Positions 9,010-19,504 of a DNA stretch of 64,000 nucleotides are shown piece by piece; positions within the stretch are counted from its first letter, which is position 1; every line of letters starts with the position of its first letter. The notes below the pieces were generated by a model that saw nothing but the letters and a program-made list of their open reading frames with translations, did no database searches and was not told the origin of the DNA. Made by a program: the position numbers and the translations under genes. The stretch is from Heliomicrobium gestii. GTDB lineage: Bacteria > Bacillota > Desulfitobacteriia > Heliobacteriales > Heliobacteriaceae. The stretch lies in the NCBI RefSeq assembly GCF_009877435.1, contig NZ_WXEX01000009.1, positions 62,001 to 126,000 on the forward strand. Direction: 5' to 3'.

Positions 9010-10890
9010 ATGACAGTAAAACAGTTTCAAGCGGAATCCAAAAGACTGCTCGATCTGATGGTGAACTCCATCTACACCCATAAGGAGATTTTCCTGAGAG
9101 AACTGATCTCCAACGCCAGTGACGCCATCGACAAAATCTACTACAAGGCCCTGACCGACGAATCGATCAGCTTCAACCAAGCCGATTACTTCATTAAAAT
9201 CGAGGCGGACAAGCCAAACCGGACCCTGAAGATCATCGACAGCGGCATCGGCATGACCCAGGCCGAGATGGAAGAGAACCTTGGCGTCATCGCCAAGAGC
9301 GGCTCCTTGGCCTTCAAAAAGGAAAATGAGCTAAAAGACGGCTTCGACATCATCGGCCAGTTTGGCGTCGGCTTCTATTCCGCCTTCATGGTCTCCGATG
9401 TGGTCACCGTGATCAGCCGCGCCTTAGGCAGCGATCAGGCCTACAAGTGGGAATCCCAGGGCGCCGATGGCTACACCATCGAACCCTGTGCGAAAGACAC
9501 GGTGGGCACTGAGATCACCCTCAAGATCAAAGCGAATACGGAAGACGAAAGCTATGACGAGTTCCTGGAAGAGTACCGCATCAAGTCGATCATCAAGAAG
9601 TACTCCGACTTCATCCGCTACCCCATCAAGATGGACGTGACCAAATCCCGCCTCAAAGAGGGCAGCGAAGAGGAGTACGAGCAGTACACGGAAGAGCAGA
9701 CCCTCAACAGCATGGTGCCCATCTGGAAGAAGAATAAGAGCGAACTGACCAAGGAAGACTACGACAACTTCTACTCGGAAAAGCACTTCGGCTTTGACAG
9801 CCCGCTGCGGCACATCCATATCAACGCCGAAGGCACCATCAGCTACAAAGCCATCCTCTACATTCCCGAGAAGATGCCCTTTGACTTCTACACGAAAGAG
9901 TACGAAAAGGGCCTCGAACTCTACGCCAACGGCGTGCTGATCATGAACAAATGCGCCGACCTGCTGCCTGACTACTTCAGCTTCGTCAAAGGGATGGTTG
10001 ACTCGGAAGACCTGTCGTTGAACATCTCCCGCGAACTGTTGCAGCATGACCGGCAACTGAAGCTGATCGCCAAGAACATCAAGTCGAAGATCAAGAGCGA
10101 ACTGGAAGACCTCCTGAAAAACGACCGCGACCAGTATGTGGAGTTCTTCCAATCCTTCGGAAAGCAGTTGAAATACGGCCTCTACAGCGATTTCGGCTCC
10201 CACAAGGATGTGCTGCAAGACCTGCTGCTCTTCTACTCGTCGAAAGAGAAGAAGCTCGTCACCCTGGACGAGTATGTCTCCCGCATGCCTGAGGACCAGA
10301 AGTTCATCTACTACGCCGCCGGCGACTCCATCGAGCGCATCGACAAGCTGCCCCAGACGGAACTGGTCGCCGACAAGGGCTACGAGATCCTCTACTTCAC
10401 CGACGATGTGGACGAATTCGCCATCCGCATGCTGCGGAGCTACAAGGAGAAGGAATTCAAGTCCGTATCGAGCAGCGACCTGGGCATCGAGGCCGAGGAA
10501 AACAAAGAGGCATCTGATGCGGAAAAACAGGAGAACCAGGAACTCTTTACGGCGATGAAAGACCTCCTGGCCGACAAGGTCAAAACGGTCAAGGCGTCGA
10601 AGCGCCTGAAGCAGCACCCCGTCTGCCTGTCCAACGAAGGCGAACTGAGCATCGAGATGGAGAAGGTGCTCAAAGCCATGCCGAACGGACAAGAGGTCAA
10701 AGCCGACAAGGTGTTGGAGATCAACGTCAACCATGCGGTGTTCCAGGCGCTAAAAGAGGCGCGGGAGCGGGATCAAGAGAAGTTTACGCTGTACACGGAT
10801 CTCTTGTACAACCAGGCCTTGTTGATTGAAGGCCTGCCTGTCGACGACCCGGTTGCCTTCTCCAATAACATCTGCAAGATCATGGCGTAA
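9010..10890 (+). CDS. htpG: Molecular chaperone HtpG (Hsp90)
   Basis: A 626-residue full-length bacterial Hsp90. The N-terminal GHKL ATPase domain shows [12 protein letters not shown] (residues 31-42, with the catalytic Glu), DSGIGMT and [13 protein letters not shown]. The middle domain includes [14 protein letters not shown], and the C-terminal dimerisation domain follows. It has an AGGAGGAG ribosome site seven bases from the ATG. HtpG acts as an ATP-driven dimer that remodels client proteins in the cytosol, often with DnaK. The CIRCE operator directly upstream places it in the HrcA regulon. A strong terminator follows. Confidence 0.97.
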   Translation: MTVKQFQAESKRLLDLMVNSIYTHKEIFLRELISNASDAIDKIYYKALTDESISFNQADYFIKIEADKPNRTLKIIDSGIGMTQAEMEENLGVIAKSGSLAFKKENELKDGFDIIGQFGVGFYSAFMVSDVVTVISRALGSDQAYKWESQGADGYTIEPCAKDTVGTEITLKIKANTEDESYDEFLEEYRIKSIIKKYSDFIRYPIKMDVTKSRLKEGSEEEYEQYTEEQTLNSMVPIWKKNKSELTKEDYDNFYSEKHFGFDSPLRHIHINAEGTISYKAILYIPEKMPFDFYTKEYEKGLELYANGVLIMNKCADLLPDYFSFVKGMVDSEDLSLNISRELLQHDRQLKLIAKNIKSKIKSELEDLLKNDRDQYVEFFQSFGKQLKYGLYSDFGSHKDVLQDLLLFYSSKEKKLVTLDEYVSRMPEDQKFIYYAAGDSIERIDKLPQTELVADKGYEILYFTDDVDEFAIRMLRSYKEKEFKSVSSSDLGIEAEENKEASDAEKQENQELFTAMKDLLADKVKTVKASKRLKQHPVCLSNEGELSIEMEKVLKAMPNGQEVKADKVLEINVNHAVFQALKEARERDQEKFTLYTDLLYNQALLIEGLPVDDPVAFSNNICKIMA

Positions 10891-10910
10891 GCAAAATCAT
10901 GGCGTAAAGG

Positions 10911-10956
10911 AAAAGGCGGCCTTTAAGAGCGAAGATTCTTAAAGGCCGCCTTTTTG
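10911..10956 (+). terminator. Terminator of htpG
   Basis: AAAGGCGGCCTTTAAGA pairs fully with TCTTAAAGGCCGCCTTT, then TTT. On the minus strand the same stem, just past the stop of the convergent gene, can also serve that gene. Confidence 0.92.
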
Positions 10957-10957
10957 T

Positions 10958-11608
10958 TCATTCTGCAACCGGATCCAGGTCATACGATGGCAGTTTTCCG
11001 CTCGTCACGAACCAGTTTGCGTAGTTGTCATGACTGTCGTAAGTAAACTTTTTGATGGTGATGCTCTCCTTTGACCGGTACTTTTGACCGGTCGAATCGG
11101 TCAAGACATAGCTGATATCGAAGGTCGCCGTATCGGCGTCATTGCCGGGTTTCTCCGATAACTCATAACTGACGATCCAAGGGCTGGAGCCCCCGATCAC
11201 CCAGTTTAAATCCTTATAGTCCCCATACTGCTGCTGCTTTAATTCTGGAGACAACAGGGCGTAGCGCAGTGCGCCGTTCCTGTGCATGGCCGCCTCGGCC
11301 CAACGCCGCGCCGCCTCCTGTTTGTCTGCCGGTTTCAACGCCGATTCCAGCTGTTGGATTTGAGTTTGTCTTTGATCCAGTATGGAAATGGTCTGCTTGG
11401 CCTCATCCCATTCGACGGATCCGCCCATGGCTTCAACAATCTGCCGCACAGAACCGACGATGTGGCCGTTGTCGAGTCGCAAGGGAACAACCGGTGGGAC
11501 GTCCTTGTAGTTGAGCGATAATTTTACTGTGCTCGCTGCATAGACAACGCCGGCAGATAATGCGGGGAGCAATAGGGCAATGGAGCCGAAAAGGAGTTTT
11601 TTGTTCAT
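10958..11608 (-). CDS. Secreted protein with copper amine oxidase-like N-terminal domain
   Basis: A 216-residue protein. Residues 1-25 form a signal peptide (KKLLFGSIALLLPALSAGVVYA). Residues 27-75 resemble the copper amine oxidase N-terminal-like repeat common in secreted Clostridia proteins (VPLRLDNGHIVGSVRQIVEA, then GGSVEWDEAKQTISI). A short coiled stretch (QTQIQQLESALKP) leads to a C-terminal half with an NTF2-like or lipocalin-like feel (NGALRYALLSPELKQQQY, VSYELSEKPG). The ATG at 11608 has GGAGGAGATG upstream. It is probably exported and cell-wall associated. The function is unknown. Confidence 0.7.
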   Translation of the reverse strand: MNKKLLFGSIALLLPALSAGVVYAASTVKLSLNYKDVPPVVPLRLDNGHIVGSVRQIVEAMGGSVEWDEAKQTISILDQRQTQIQQLESALKPADKQEAARRWAEAAMHRNGALRYALLSPELKQQQYGDYKDLNWVIGGSSPWIVSYELSEKPGNDADTATFDISYVLTDSTGQKYRSKESITIKKFTYDSHDNYANWFVTSGKLPSYDLDPVAE

Positions 11609-11841
11609 GGAACATCTCCTCCAATGCTGGTGTGTTTGACTTGAAGCTACACCTTCTTACGTTATATGGTAACACAAATGGGATTAACAGTAATACAGGT
11701 TTTCCTTGATCTCGTCATTTCCTTTGCACATCTGCCTGAGCTTTGAAGGGAAAGAGGCAACGATTTATAGAAATAGCTACATGACATAGGGGCAACAAGG
11801 TTAATCGAACATAATCACGATGAAACTACCCACTGTTCTGC

Positions 11842-12234
11842 TTGGAGAAATGTTTGATCTCTTTTGAGAACCTTTGCAAAGATCTATTTGAATTCAACGG
11901 CAACACCATCACCCAGCGCAATAAGTACGATGGCAAAGGTGGAGACATCCACTTCTGCTGCATTCGACAACGAATCGACCAGTCGCGCTTTGAGAATGGT
12001 CAGGTAAATTTATTTGTTCAGGTCAAAAAGCATGTGGGGACGATCGATGACTGGGCGGAGACACAATTGCTGCAAATGATGCAAAATGAGCCAGATGCCG
12101 ACGGTTGCGTTATGTCATTGGCTGACGGTTTTAGCGATGACGCCCGAGCATTGGCCGAAAACAACAACATTCTGCTGATGGACGGCTTGAAGATCAGTGA
12201 ATGGCTGCTGAAGAGAATGGTCGCCAAATTCTAA
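11842..12234 (+). pseudogene. Mrr-like restriction endonuclease fragment
   Basis: 130 residues fit the catalytic half of an Mrr-type PD-(D/E)XK nuclease. FENLCKDLFEFNG is followed by GKGGDIHFCC (catalytic Asp), VNLFVQVKKH (the QxK motif), then DGCVMSLADGFSDDARALA and ILLMDGLKISEWLLKRM, which is the conserved Mrr tail. The only start in frame is a TTG at 11842 with a weak ribosome site. Mrr proteins normally carry an N-terminal DNA-binding domain, which is absent here, so this is probably a remnant. It could also be a short free-standing nuclease. It marks the left side of the defence island. Confidence 0.55.
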
Positions 12235-12251
12235 AGGCTGTGAAACAAGAG

Positions 12252-12279
12252 GGCCGTCAGTGTTCACTGGCGGTCTTTA
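12252..12279 (+). terminator. Terminator after the Mrr-like ORF
   Basis: GGCCGTCAGTG and CACTGGCGGTC form a near-perfect stem with a very small loop, followed by TTTAT. Confidence 0.7.
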
Positions 12280-12999
12280 TGTTATAGCGCGTCAGGCATG
12301 GGCGTTGTTTCTAGAGTGAGAGTTCTGAACGATGAAGGTGCTAGTAAGCGTGGCGGTTGATTTACCAGAGAAAAGCCAACGCTGAAAGAAAAGAGGAACT
12401 TTACAAAAAGATGAATGAGGACGATGGTCGTAGTTGTAAAGCCTATGCTTCTAGGCGGCCCTGAAGGATGGGGATGGAATCTCGGGTGTGGTGGAAAGTT
12501 GCCGTCTTTGCACCAGCGCTTTCTTCGATTAACCATTGACGGCATTGAAGAAGATTTCGTCGTCGGCGATCACATGCTGAAAATCCTCGTAATGGGAAAA
12601 TACAATTTATAACAAATATGGTATTTGCGCTGAGTTCCATAAAGTTATTATTTATTCGAAGTAATATAAAGCATGGTGAATGGCGGATAATCAGAACTTA
12701 AATTGCGTGCAAAAACAAATATTTGTATTTAGAAGGGAAAATAACCTTATTTGTAGAACCAATAAATGTTTATTAAAAACAAGCCTAGATAACTAGGGCC
12801 CTGTCAGAGCACGGTAGTCTGAAAAAAGGAGTTAATTTACATTTAAAGGAATCTGGACTTAAGGCTAATAAATACTGTGGGAGTTCGATATGTAACACAA
12901 CGTTAAAGAAATGGTAAAAGTGGAAAAATAACATAAATCCCCGCGCCCTAATAATCCCACATTCCATGCAGGGTTTAGGTGAAAGAAAGGAGCTTGTAC
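12280..12999. other. 720-bp region without a supported gene, left flank of the defence operon
   Basis: Short frames here (for example 12415-12612) have no family resemblance and no ribosome site. From about 12600 the sequence becomes distinctly AT-rich compared with the rest of the window, up to the AAAGGAG ribosome site of the DUF499 gene. The change in composition fits acquisition of the operon by transfer, with its own promoter in this stretch. I cannot point to one clear promoter. Confidence 0.5.
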
Positions 13000-15900
13000 G
13001 TGAAAATAATCAAATCAGCATGCCAATTACACCCCAAGGCCCTTGAAATAAGTGTTGGTGACCAGATCGAGCAACTTGATCAGATCATTCATGGCACCAA
13101 TGGGCAGGATTACTTTAAGAAAACGTTCATAACAGATGGAATGAAGACTCTTCTTTCCAAAGGTATGGCACGTCTTGCCGGAAAGTCAAATGATACAATA
13201 TTCCATCTTAAACAGGCCATGGGTGGTGGTAAAACGCACTTAATGGTTGGGTTTGGACTTCTAGCAAAAGATCCGGCCCTTCGAGAAACACAAATAGGCT
13301 CCATACCATATCAGTCAGATTTTGATTCGGCAAAAATAGCCGCTTTTAACGGTCGTAACAATCCCCCGACTTATTTCTGGGGGGAAATTGCACGTCAGTT
13401 AGGCAAAGAGAATCTCTTCAGGGAATACTGGGAATCCGGCGCAAAGGCACCTGATGAACAGTCATGGTTAAATCTATTCGATGGCGAAGAACCCATTCTG
13501 ATTCTCTTGGATGAGATGCCTCCCTATTTCCATTATTACAGCACACAGGTCTTAGGGCACGGAACGATTGCCGACGTGATTACCAGAGCATTTTCTAATA
13601 TGCTCACCGCAGCTCAAAAAAAGAAAAATGTCTGTATTGTCGTATCAGACTTGGAGGCCGCCTACGATACGGGTGGGAAGTTAATTCAACGCGCTCTTGA
13701 TGATGCGACACAGGAGTTGGGACGTGCGGAAGTTTCCATTACTCCCGTAAATCTGGAATCTAATGAGGTTTATGAAATTCTTCGCAAACGGCTCTTTCTT
13801 TCGCTACCGAATAAAAGCGAGATAGCAGAAGTTGCCTCTGTTTATGCGTCACGGCTGGCAGAAGCGGCAAAGGCAAAAACGGTTGAAAGAAGCGCCGAGG
13901 CATTGGCCAACGAGATTGAATCAACCTATCCCTTCCATCCGAGCTTCAAGAGCATCATTGCCCTGTTTAAGGAAAACGAAAAGTTCAAACAAACGCGTGG
14001 GTTAATGGAATTGGTTTCCCGTCTTTTGAAGTCTGTCTGGGAAAGCAGCGAAGACGTGTATTTGATCGGTGCTCAGCATTTTGACCTTTCCATCCACGAT
14101 GTCCGTGAGAAGCTGGCCGAAATCTCTGAAATGCGGGATGTCATTGCAAGAGATCTCTGGGATTCCACCGATAGTGCCCATGCGCAGATCATCGACATAA
14201 ATAGTGGAAATCATTATGCAAAACAGGTTGGAACCTTATTGCTTACAGCCAGCCTTTCAACAGCCGTCAATTCTGTAAAAGGGCTTACTGAATGTGAAAT
14301 GCTTGAATGCTTAATTGACCCTATCCACAAAGCAAGTGGTTTCTTAACCGCATTTAGTGAGCTTCAAAAGTCGGCTTGGTATTTACACCAGACCCAGGAT
14401 GGGCGTAATTACTTCAGTCGTCAGGAAAATTTAACGAAAAAGCTTCAGGGTTATGCCGATAAAGCACCGCAAAACAAAGTGGATGAACTAATACGCCACC
14501 GCCTTGAAGAGATGTATAAACCAGTTACCAAAGAAGCTTATGAAAAGGTATTACCTTTACCTGAACTGGACGAAGCAGAGGCTATTCTTAAAACAGGACG
14601 TGCCCTTCTGATAATTAGCCCTGATGGAAAAACTCCCCCGGGTATTATTACAAATTTCTTCAAAAATCTAGTTAATAAGAATAATGTACTGGTTTTGACT
14701 GGCGAGAAGTCGTCGATCGCCAGCATAGAAAAAGCCGCTCGCCATGTCTATGCTGTAACAAAAGCAGATAATGAAATTTCCGATTCACATCCGCAGCGAA
14801 AAGAACTGGACGAGAAGAAAGCTCAATACGAACAGGATTTCCATACCAACGTTCTTTTGGTTTTCGATAAAATTTTCTTTCCGGGAAGCAATCGAGGGGA
14901 AGATGTACTTCGGTCAAAAGCACTCGATAGTACCTATCCATCAAATGAACCTTACAATGGTGAGCGGCAGGTTGTAAAAACGCTCACTTCAGATCCCATT
15001 AAACTGTATACCCAGATCAGTGAAAACTTTGATGCTCTTCGCGCCAGAGTAGAGTCGTTGCTTTTCGGTGCTCAGGATGAGGCACGTAAGACGGATTTGC
15101 TAGATAAAATGAAGCAGAAAACTCAGATGCCCTGGCTTCCAAACCGTGGATTTGAACAACTGGCCATTGAAGCGTACCAGCGTGGTGTATGGGAAGACTT
15201 AGGGAACGGATATATCACAAAAAAGCCGAAACCCAAAACGACAGAGGTCATTATCAGTGGTGAAGATTCTTCCCCTGATGATTCGGGAACGGTACGTCTG
15301 AAGATTGATGTGGTGAATGCAGGCAACAGTCCCCGAATCTATTATGCAGAAGATGGTGAGGTATCTGAAAGCAGTCCCGTACTGAGCGAAAATACACTGG
15401 TAACTAAAGCACTGCGAGTTCAGTTTCTAGCCGTTGATCCTACTGGGAAAAATCAGACCGGTGCCCCAAAAACATGGACGAATCGCCTAACACTACGCAA
15501 CCGATTTGACGAAATATCTCGAACGGTAGAACTGTTTGTTGCACCGAGAGGTACGATTAAGTACACTTTGGATGGTTCAGAAGCCCGAAACGGAACTGAC
15601 TATACTGGATCTATTCAATTGGGAGATGAAGAAACGACAGTTTACGTCTTTGCCGAGTGTGACGGTCTTGAGGAAAAGCGAAACTTTACCTTCAACAAGG
15701 CGGGCTCCAAGGAAGTACCCATCATAAAAGAAGCCCCTGCAATCTGGCAAAGCGCGTCACCAAAACGCTTGGATAGTTCCTCGAAGACTTATGAGGGACT
15801 GAAGCTGGCTAAGGAGAAAAGCATCGAATTTGAACAGGTAATGCTGTTGGTTGGCTCTGCACCAAAGGCGATCCATCTTTCCTTAGGTGAAATTAAGATC

Positions 15901-16071
15901 AGTGCAGAGTATATCGAAAAGACATTGAACCATCTGCAAACCCTTCTTAGCCCGGACGTTCCTGTGATTATGACATTCAAAAAGGCCTATACACCAACCG
16001 GGTACGCTTTAGAGCAATTTACTAAGCACCTAGGTATTGAGATTGGCCACGGAGAAGTAGATCAAAAATGA
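13000..16071 (+). CDS. DUF499-family AAA+ ATPase, anti-phage-associated
   Basis: I choose the GTG at 13000, which has AAAGGAG seven bases upstream, over the GTG at 12979; this gives 1023 residues. A P-loop MGGGKTHL is at residues 74-81, and a Walker B-like ILILLDEMP lies near 165-174. A sensor-like CIVVSDLEAAYD follows. The first 480 residues are the DUF499 core. The C-terminal 300 residues have beta-rich segments (DSGTVRLKIDVVNAGNSP, RGTIKYTLDGSEARNGTDY) and end by an ATGA overlap with the next gene. DUF499 proteins occur with DUF3780, DUF1156 and helicases in defence islands. The protein is presumably the motor of the system; how it acts on DNA is not known to me. Confidence 0.85.
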   Translation: MKIIKSACQLHPKALEISVGDQIEQLDQIIHGTNGQDYFKKTFITDGMKTLLSKGMARLAGKSNDTIFHLKQAMGGGKTHLMVGFGLLAKDPALRETQIGSIPYQSDFDSAKIAAFNGRNNPPTYFWGEIARQLGKENLFREYWESGAKAPDEQSWLNLFDGEEPILILLDEMPPYFHYYSTQVLGHGTIADVITRAFSNMLTAAQKKKNVCIVVSDLEAAYDTGGKLIQRALDDATQELGRAEVSITPVNLESNEVYEILRKRLFLSLPNKSEIAEVASVYASRLAEAAKAKTVERSAEALANEIESTYPFHPSFKSIIALFKENEKFKQTRGLMELVSRLLKSVWESSEDVYLIGAQHFDLSIHDVREKLAEISEMRDVIARDLWDSTDSAHAQIIDINSGNHYAKQVGTLLLTASLSTAVNSVKGLTECEMLECLIDPIHKASGFLTAFSELQKSAWYLHQTQDGRNYFSRQENLTKKLQGYADKAPQNKVDELIRHRLEEMYKPVTKEAYEKVLPLPELDEAEAILKTGRALLIISPDGKTPPGIITNFFKNLVNKNNVLVLTGEKSSIASIEKAARHVYAVTKADNEISDSHPQRKELDEKKAQYEQDFHTNVLLVFDKIFFPGSNRGEDVLRSKALDSTYPSNEPYNGERQVVKTLTSDPIKLYTQISENFDALRARVESLLFGAQDEARKTDLLDKMKQKTQMPWLPNRGFEQLAIEAYQRGVWEDLGNGYITKKPKPKTTEVIISGEDSSPDDSGTVRLKIDVVNAGNSPRIYYAEDGEVSESSPVLSENTLVTKALRVQFLAVDPTGKNQTGAPKTWTNRLTLRNRFDEISRTVELFVAPRGTIKYTLDGSEARNGTDYTGSIQLGDEETTVYVFAECDGLEEKRNFTFNKAGSKEVPIIKEAPAIWQSASPKRLDSSSKTYEGLKLAKEKSIEFEQVMLLVGSAPKAIHLSLGEIKISAEYIEKTLNHLQTLLSPDVPVIMTFKKAYTPTGYALEQFTKHLGIEIGHGEVDQK

Positions 16072-16664
16072 GTAAAACTACAGATTTTGGCGCACCGACA
16101 GAATTCGGCATGCATCATTTTTATGTAGAAATTCCCACATCACCGCGGGATGCTATCCGTATTTATGAGGATTTTGGCTTCGACGGCGATGAAGCTCGTC
16201 GTGAGACTGTTGAATGCAGACTGGTTCTTGCGCGTGAGCTTTGGAACAAAATCAGGGATGATGCAAGACGAGACTTTAATGAGCGCCTAAAAAGCAAAAA
16301 GCAAAGTACCGGCAGTTGGACAATCGGAAAAGTCAAGTTAGACCGCTTTCTTGGGAGAGAGATTTGTGTTCTTGGCTGGGCAGCAGAACATGCCTCACCT
16401 GAGGAGTGCCTTGTAATCTGCCAAAAGTGGCTGGCATTGCGTCCTGAGGAACGCTGGTGGCTTTACAGCAAAACGGCCTCGGAGGCAGGGCTTGAAGATC
16501 AATCTGGACGAGGCTGGCGCAAAGCACTTTACTGCGCCTTGTCTGACGGTTCAAGTATTAAGGTGGAGCCTAAAAAAAATCCAAAGATAAAAGAGAAACC
16601 AGAGCAATCAGAGCAACAAGAGACACTGACTCTTTTTAATCTCATTGAAAAGGGAGACATCTAA
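16068..16664 (+). CDS. DUF3780 protein, anti-phage-associated
   Basis: A 198-residue soluble protein matching the DUF3780 family: TEFGMHHFYVEIP near the start, then IYEDFGFDGDEARRETVECR, RAELW-like LARELWNKI, and GWAAEHASPEECLVICQKW with LRPEERWWLYSKT. The tail from residue 165 is lysine- and glutamate-rich and probably disordered. It overlaps the DUF499 gene by four bases (ATGA) and the next gene by one base (TAATG), so it is coupled to both. No catalytic motif can be seen. It is most likely a structural or DNA-binding subunit of the DUF499/DUF1156 system. Confidence 0.85.
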   Translation: MSKTTDFGAPTEFGMHHFYVEIPTSPRDAIRIYEDFGFDGDEARRETVECRLVLARELWNKIRDDARRDFNERLKSKKQSTGSWTIGKVKLDRFLGREICVLGWAAEHASPEECLVICQKWLALRPEERWWLYSKTASEAGLEDQSGRGWRKALYCALSDGSSIKVEPKKNPKIKEKPEQSEQQETLTLFNLIEKGDI

Positions 16665-19501
16665 TGGCACTAGCACCATTTGAATGGAAAGATAAACCGG
16701 CACTGATTGAACATCTTTTTCCAGTACAAAAAATATCCGCGGAAAGCTATAAAGAGCAGATGGCGGGATCCGGTAAAACGCTTACAGCCCTTGGCAGCTA
16801 TTGGAAAGGTAGAAAACCGCTCATTCTCAATAAGGCATGTATTCTGGGGTCATTACTTCCAGCCACAGAGGATCATCTCAAAGATCTGGAAATTTTTGAA
16901 ATGCTGATGGGCATGGATACGGAGACGATGAAGAAACGCCTCGAAGCAACGCTTCCCTTTTCCAAACGCGATACTGTAGGAGAATTATTGGTGTTGCCTT
17001 ATTCTGAACAAGTAAGTAAGGCGAAACGCTCCGAAGAACTGGGCGATCTCCTTTACGCACATATCTGGTCTCGCGTAAACCGACATCTAGATACATCTGC
17101 CAATTCTATTTCCGAACTGGTGGAGCAGATGGGCATTGCCCGCTTTGGAAGACGTCCGAAGGTTGCAGATGTCTTTTCTGGCTCAGGGCAGATTCCCTTT
17201 GAAGCGGCACGCCTGGGCTGTGATGTTTATGCTTCCGACCTCAATCCCATTGCCTGCATGCTCACCTGGGGAGGTTTTAATATTGTCGGAGCATCCAAAG
17301 AGGAACGGGCTAATATTGTTGAGGCTCAGAAGAAACTAATTGAGCATGTTCAAAAAGAGATTGATGATCTAGGCGTTGAGAAAGATGGGGGCGGCTGGAG
17401 AGCAAAGGTTTATCTTTACTGTGTTGAGGTTGTCTGCCCACAGTCTGGCTGGAAAGTACCACTAATCCCAAGCCTGGTTATTAGCAAAGGATACAAAGTT
17501 ATCGCTGAACTGATTCCGATTCACATAGAAAAACGTTACGACATCAAGATTCGCTATGTCGATTCTACTGAAAAGGTTGAATTGGCAGAAAAAGGAACGG
17601 TTCAAGACGGAGATCTTGTTCATTCACCGGATGGAATTACTCAATATCGAGTGAGTATCAAAACTATCCGAGGAGATTACAAAGAGGGTAAAGAAAATAA
17701 GAATCGGCTTCGCATGTGGGAAAAAGCCGATTTTACCCCACGCCCGGATGATATTTTTCAAGAGCGGCTTTATTGCATCCAATGGATGAAAAAGAAGCCA
17801 ACGGGTTCTAAATACGACTATGAGTTTCGCTCAGTTACACATGATGATCTGAAGCGAGAACAAAAGGTTATTAACTATGTTGGGAAGCATCTGGAGGAGT
17901 GGCAGGAGAAGGGCTATATACCCGATATGGTCATTGAAGCTGGAGATAAAACAGACGAGCCTATCAGAACTCGCGGCTGGACCCATTGGCATCATTTGTT
18001 TAATCCGAGGCAGTTGCTTGTAGCTACATTCGTGCAAAAATATCTAAGTGCGTACACCTCGTATATTTTAACAAGTATTTTAGATATAAACAGCCGAGTG
18101 TGCCGTTGGAATAATAGTGAAAGTAAAGGTGCTGGTGGCAATACTTCTAATACCTTTGACAATCAGGCTTTGAACACTTTGTATAATTACGGAACTCGTA
18201 GCCTGGGGAACATGATAAACTTTTTCTTCCCTCAATATAAAGAAAGCTCGATATATGGAAAGTGGAAAGTCTTTACGCACTCTGCGCAGAAAATTAATGA
18301 AGAAAATGACATATATGTGACTGATCCTCCTTATGGTGATGCCGTCAAGTACGAGGAGATAACCGAATTTTTTATCGCGTGGCTCCGCAAAAATCCTCCT
18401 AAGGAATTTGCTCACTGGACCTGGGACAGCCGTCGTACATTAGCTATTAAAGGAGAGGATGAGGATTTCCGTCAAGGCATGGTGGCTGCTTACCGAAAGA
18501 TGGCCAATAATATGCCTGATAACGGAATCCAGGTTTTAATGTTTACCCATCAAAGCGGGGCTATTTGGGCAGACATGGCAAACATTATCTGGGCTAGTGG
18601 ATTGCAGGTGACAGCCGCTTGGTATGTGGTAACTGAAACTGATTCAGCTTTGCGTCAGGGGGCTAATGTCAAAGGAACCATTATTCTGATTCTGCGAAAA
18701 CGACATCATGAGCTTGAAACTTTCCGTGATGATCTTGGATGGGAGATTGAAGAGGCAGTTAGAGAACAGGTGGAGTCGTTGATAGGACTGGATATAAAGG
18801 TGAAAGCCCAAGGTTCCGAAGGGCTCTACACCGATGCTGACTTGCAGATGGCTGGATACGCCGCTGCTCTGAAAGTCCTGACCGCCTACTCACGCATTGA
18901 CGGTAAGGACATGATCGCTGAAGCCGAAGCCCCTCGCCAAAAAGGAAAAAAGACTTTTGTCGATGAACTGATCGATTTTGCCGTGCAGACCGCCGTGCAG
19001 TTCCTTGTCCCAGTGGGATTTGAAAAAGTTGAATGGCAGAAGCTGCAGCCTGTGGAACGGTTCTATCTTAAGATGGTGGAGATGGAGCATCAAGGTGCCA
19101 AAACACTGGACAACTACCAGAACTTCGCCAAAGCCTTCAAAGTTCATCACTATGACCAGTTAATGAGTGATAACTCAAAGGCGAATTCTGCACGTTTGAA
19201 ACTATCGACGGAGTTCAAAGGCGCGATGATATCCGGAGATGCTGAATTTGCGGGGACACCGCTGCGAGCATTGCTCTACGCTGTCTTTGAACTCTCCAAA
19301 GAGGTGGAAGTGGATGATGTGCTTTTGCACCTGATGGAAAACTGCCCCAACTATCTGCCTAACAAAACCTTGCTCGCCAAAATGGCAGACTATCTGGCAG
19401 GAAAACGGGAAGGTATCAAAGGAACGAAAACCTTCAAACCCGAATTGGAAGCAAGCTGTGCGCGTATACTTGCCGAGGCCATAAGAAACCAGAGGTTATA
19501 A
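16664..19501 (+). CDS. DUF1156 DNA methyltransferase, anti-phage-associated
   Basis: A 945-residue protein. The AdoMet-binding motif I region VADVFSGSGQIPFEAA is near residues 168-183, followed by CDVYASDLNPIACML. The catalytic DPPY (YVTDPPYGDAVKYEE) is near residue 553. DPPY with a preceding DPPY-type context points to an amino-methyltransferase (N6-adenine or N4-cytosine). DUF1156 covers the first part. The large size leaves room for target recognition. It starts one base inside the stop of the DUF3780 gene and ends three bases before the helicase gene. By analogy with restriction and BREX/DISARM-type systems, it would mark self DNA; that role is inferred. Confidence 0.88.
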   Translation: MALAPFEWKDKPALIEHLFPVQKISAESYKEQMAGSGKTLTALGSYWKGRKPLILNKACILGSLLPATEDHLKDLEIFEMLMGMDTETMKKRLEATLPFSKRDTVGELLVLPYSEQVSKAKRSEELGDLLYAHIWSRVNRHLDTSANSISELVEQMGIARFGRRPKVADVFSGSGQIPFEAARLGCDVYASDLNPIACMLTWGGFNIVGASKEERANIVEAQKKLIEHVQKEIDDLGVEKDGGGWRAKVYLYCVEVVCPQSGWKVPLIPSLVISKGYKVIAELIPIHIEKRYDIKIRYVDSTEKVELAEKGTVQDGDLVHSPDGITQYRVSIKTIRGDYKEGKENKNRLRMWEKADFTPRPDDIFQERLYCIQWMKKKPTGSKYDYEFRSVTHDDLKREQKVINYVGKHLEEWQEKGYIPDMVIEAGDKTDEPIRTRGWTHWHHLFNPRQLLVATFVQKYLSAYTSYILTSILDINSRVCRWNNSESKGAGGNTSNTFDNQALNTLYNYGTRSLGNMINFFFPQYKESSIYGKWKVFTHSAQKINEENDIYVTDPPYGDAVKYEEITEFFIAWLRKNPPKEFAHWTWDSRRTLAIKGEDEDFRQGMVAAYRKMANNMPDNGIQVLMFTHQSGAIWADMANIIWASGLQVTAAWYVVTETDSALRQGANVKGTIILILRKRHHELETFRDDLGWEIEEAVREQVESLIGLDIKVKAQGSEGLYTDADLQMAGYAAALKVLTAYSRIDGKDMIAEAEAPRQKGKKTFVDELIDFAVQTAVQFLVPVGFEKVEWQKLQPVERFYLKMVEMEHQGAKTLDNYQNFAKAFKVHHYDQLMSDNSKANSARLKLSTEFKGAMISGDAEFAGTPLRALLYAVFELSKEVEVDDVLLHLMENCPNYLPNKTLLAKMADYLAGKREGIKGTKTFKPELEASCARILAEAIRNQRL

Positions 19502-19504
19502 GCG

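Noticed and set aside
9424-10734. 436-residue minus-strand frame opposite htpG
   Set aside because: It mirrors a highly expressed, GC-biased gene in the opposite frame, has no family match and no ribosome site.
12415-12612. 65-residue plus-strand frame in the flank of the defence operon
   Set aside because: No ribosome site and no family resemblance.
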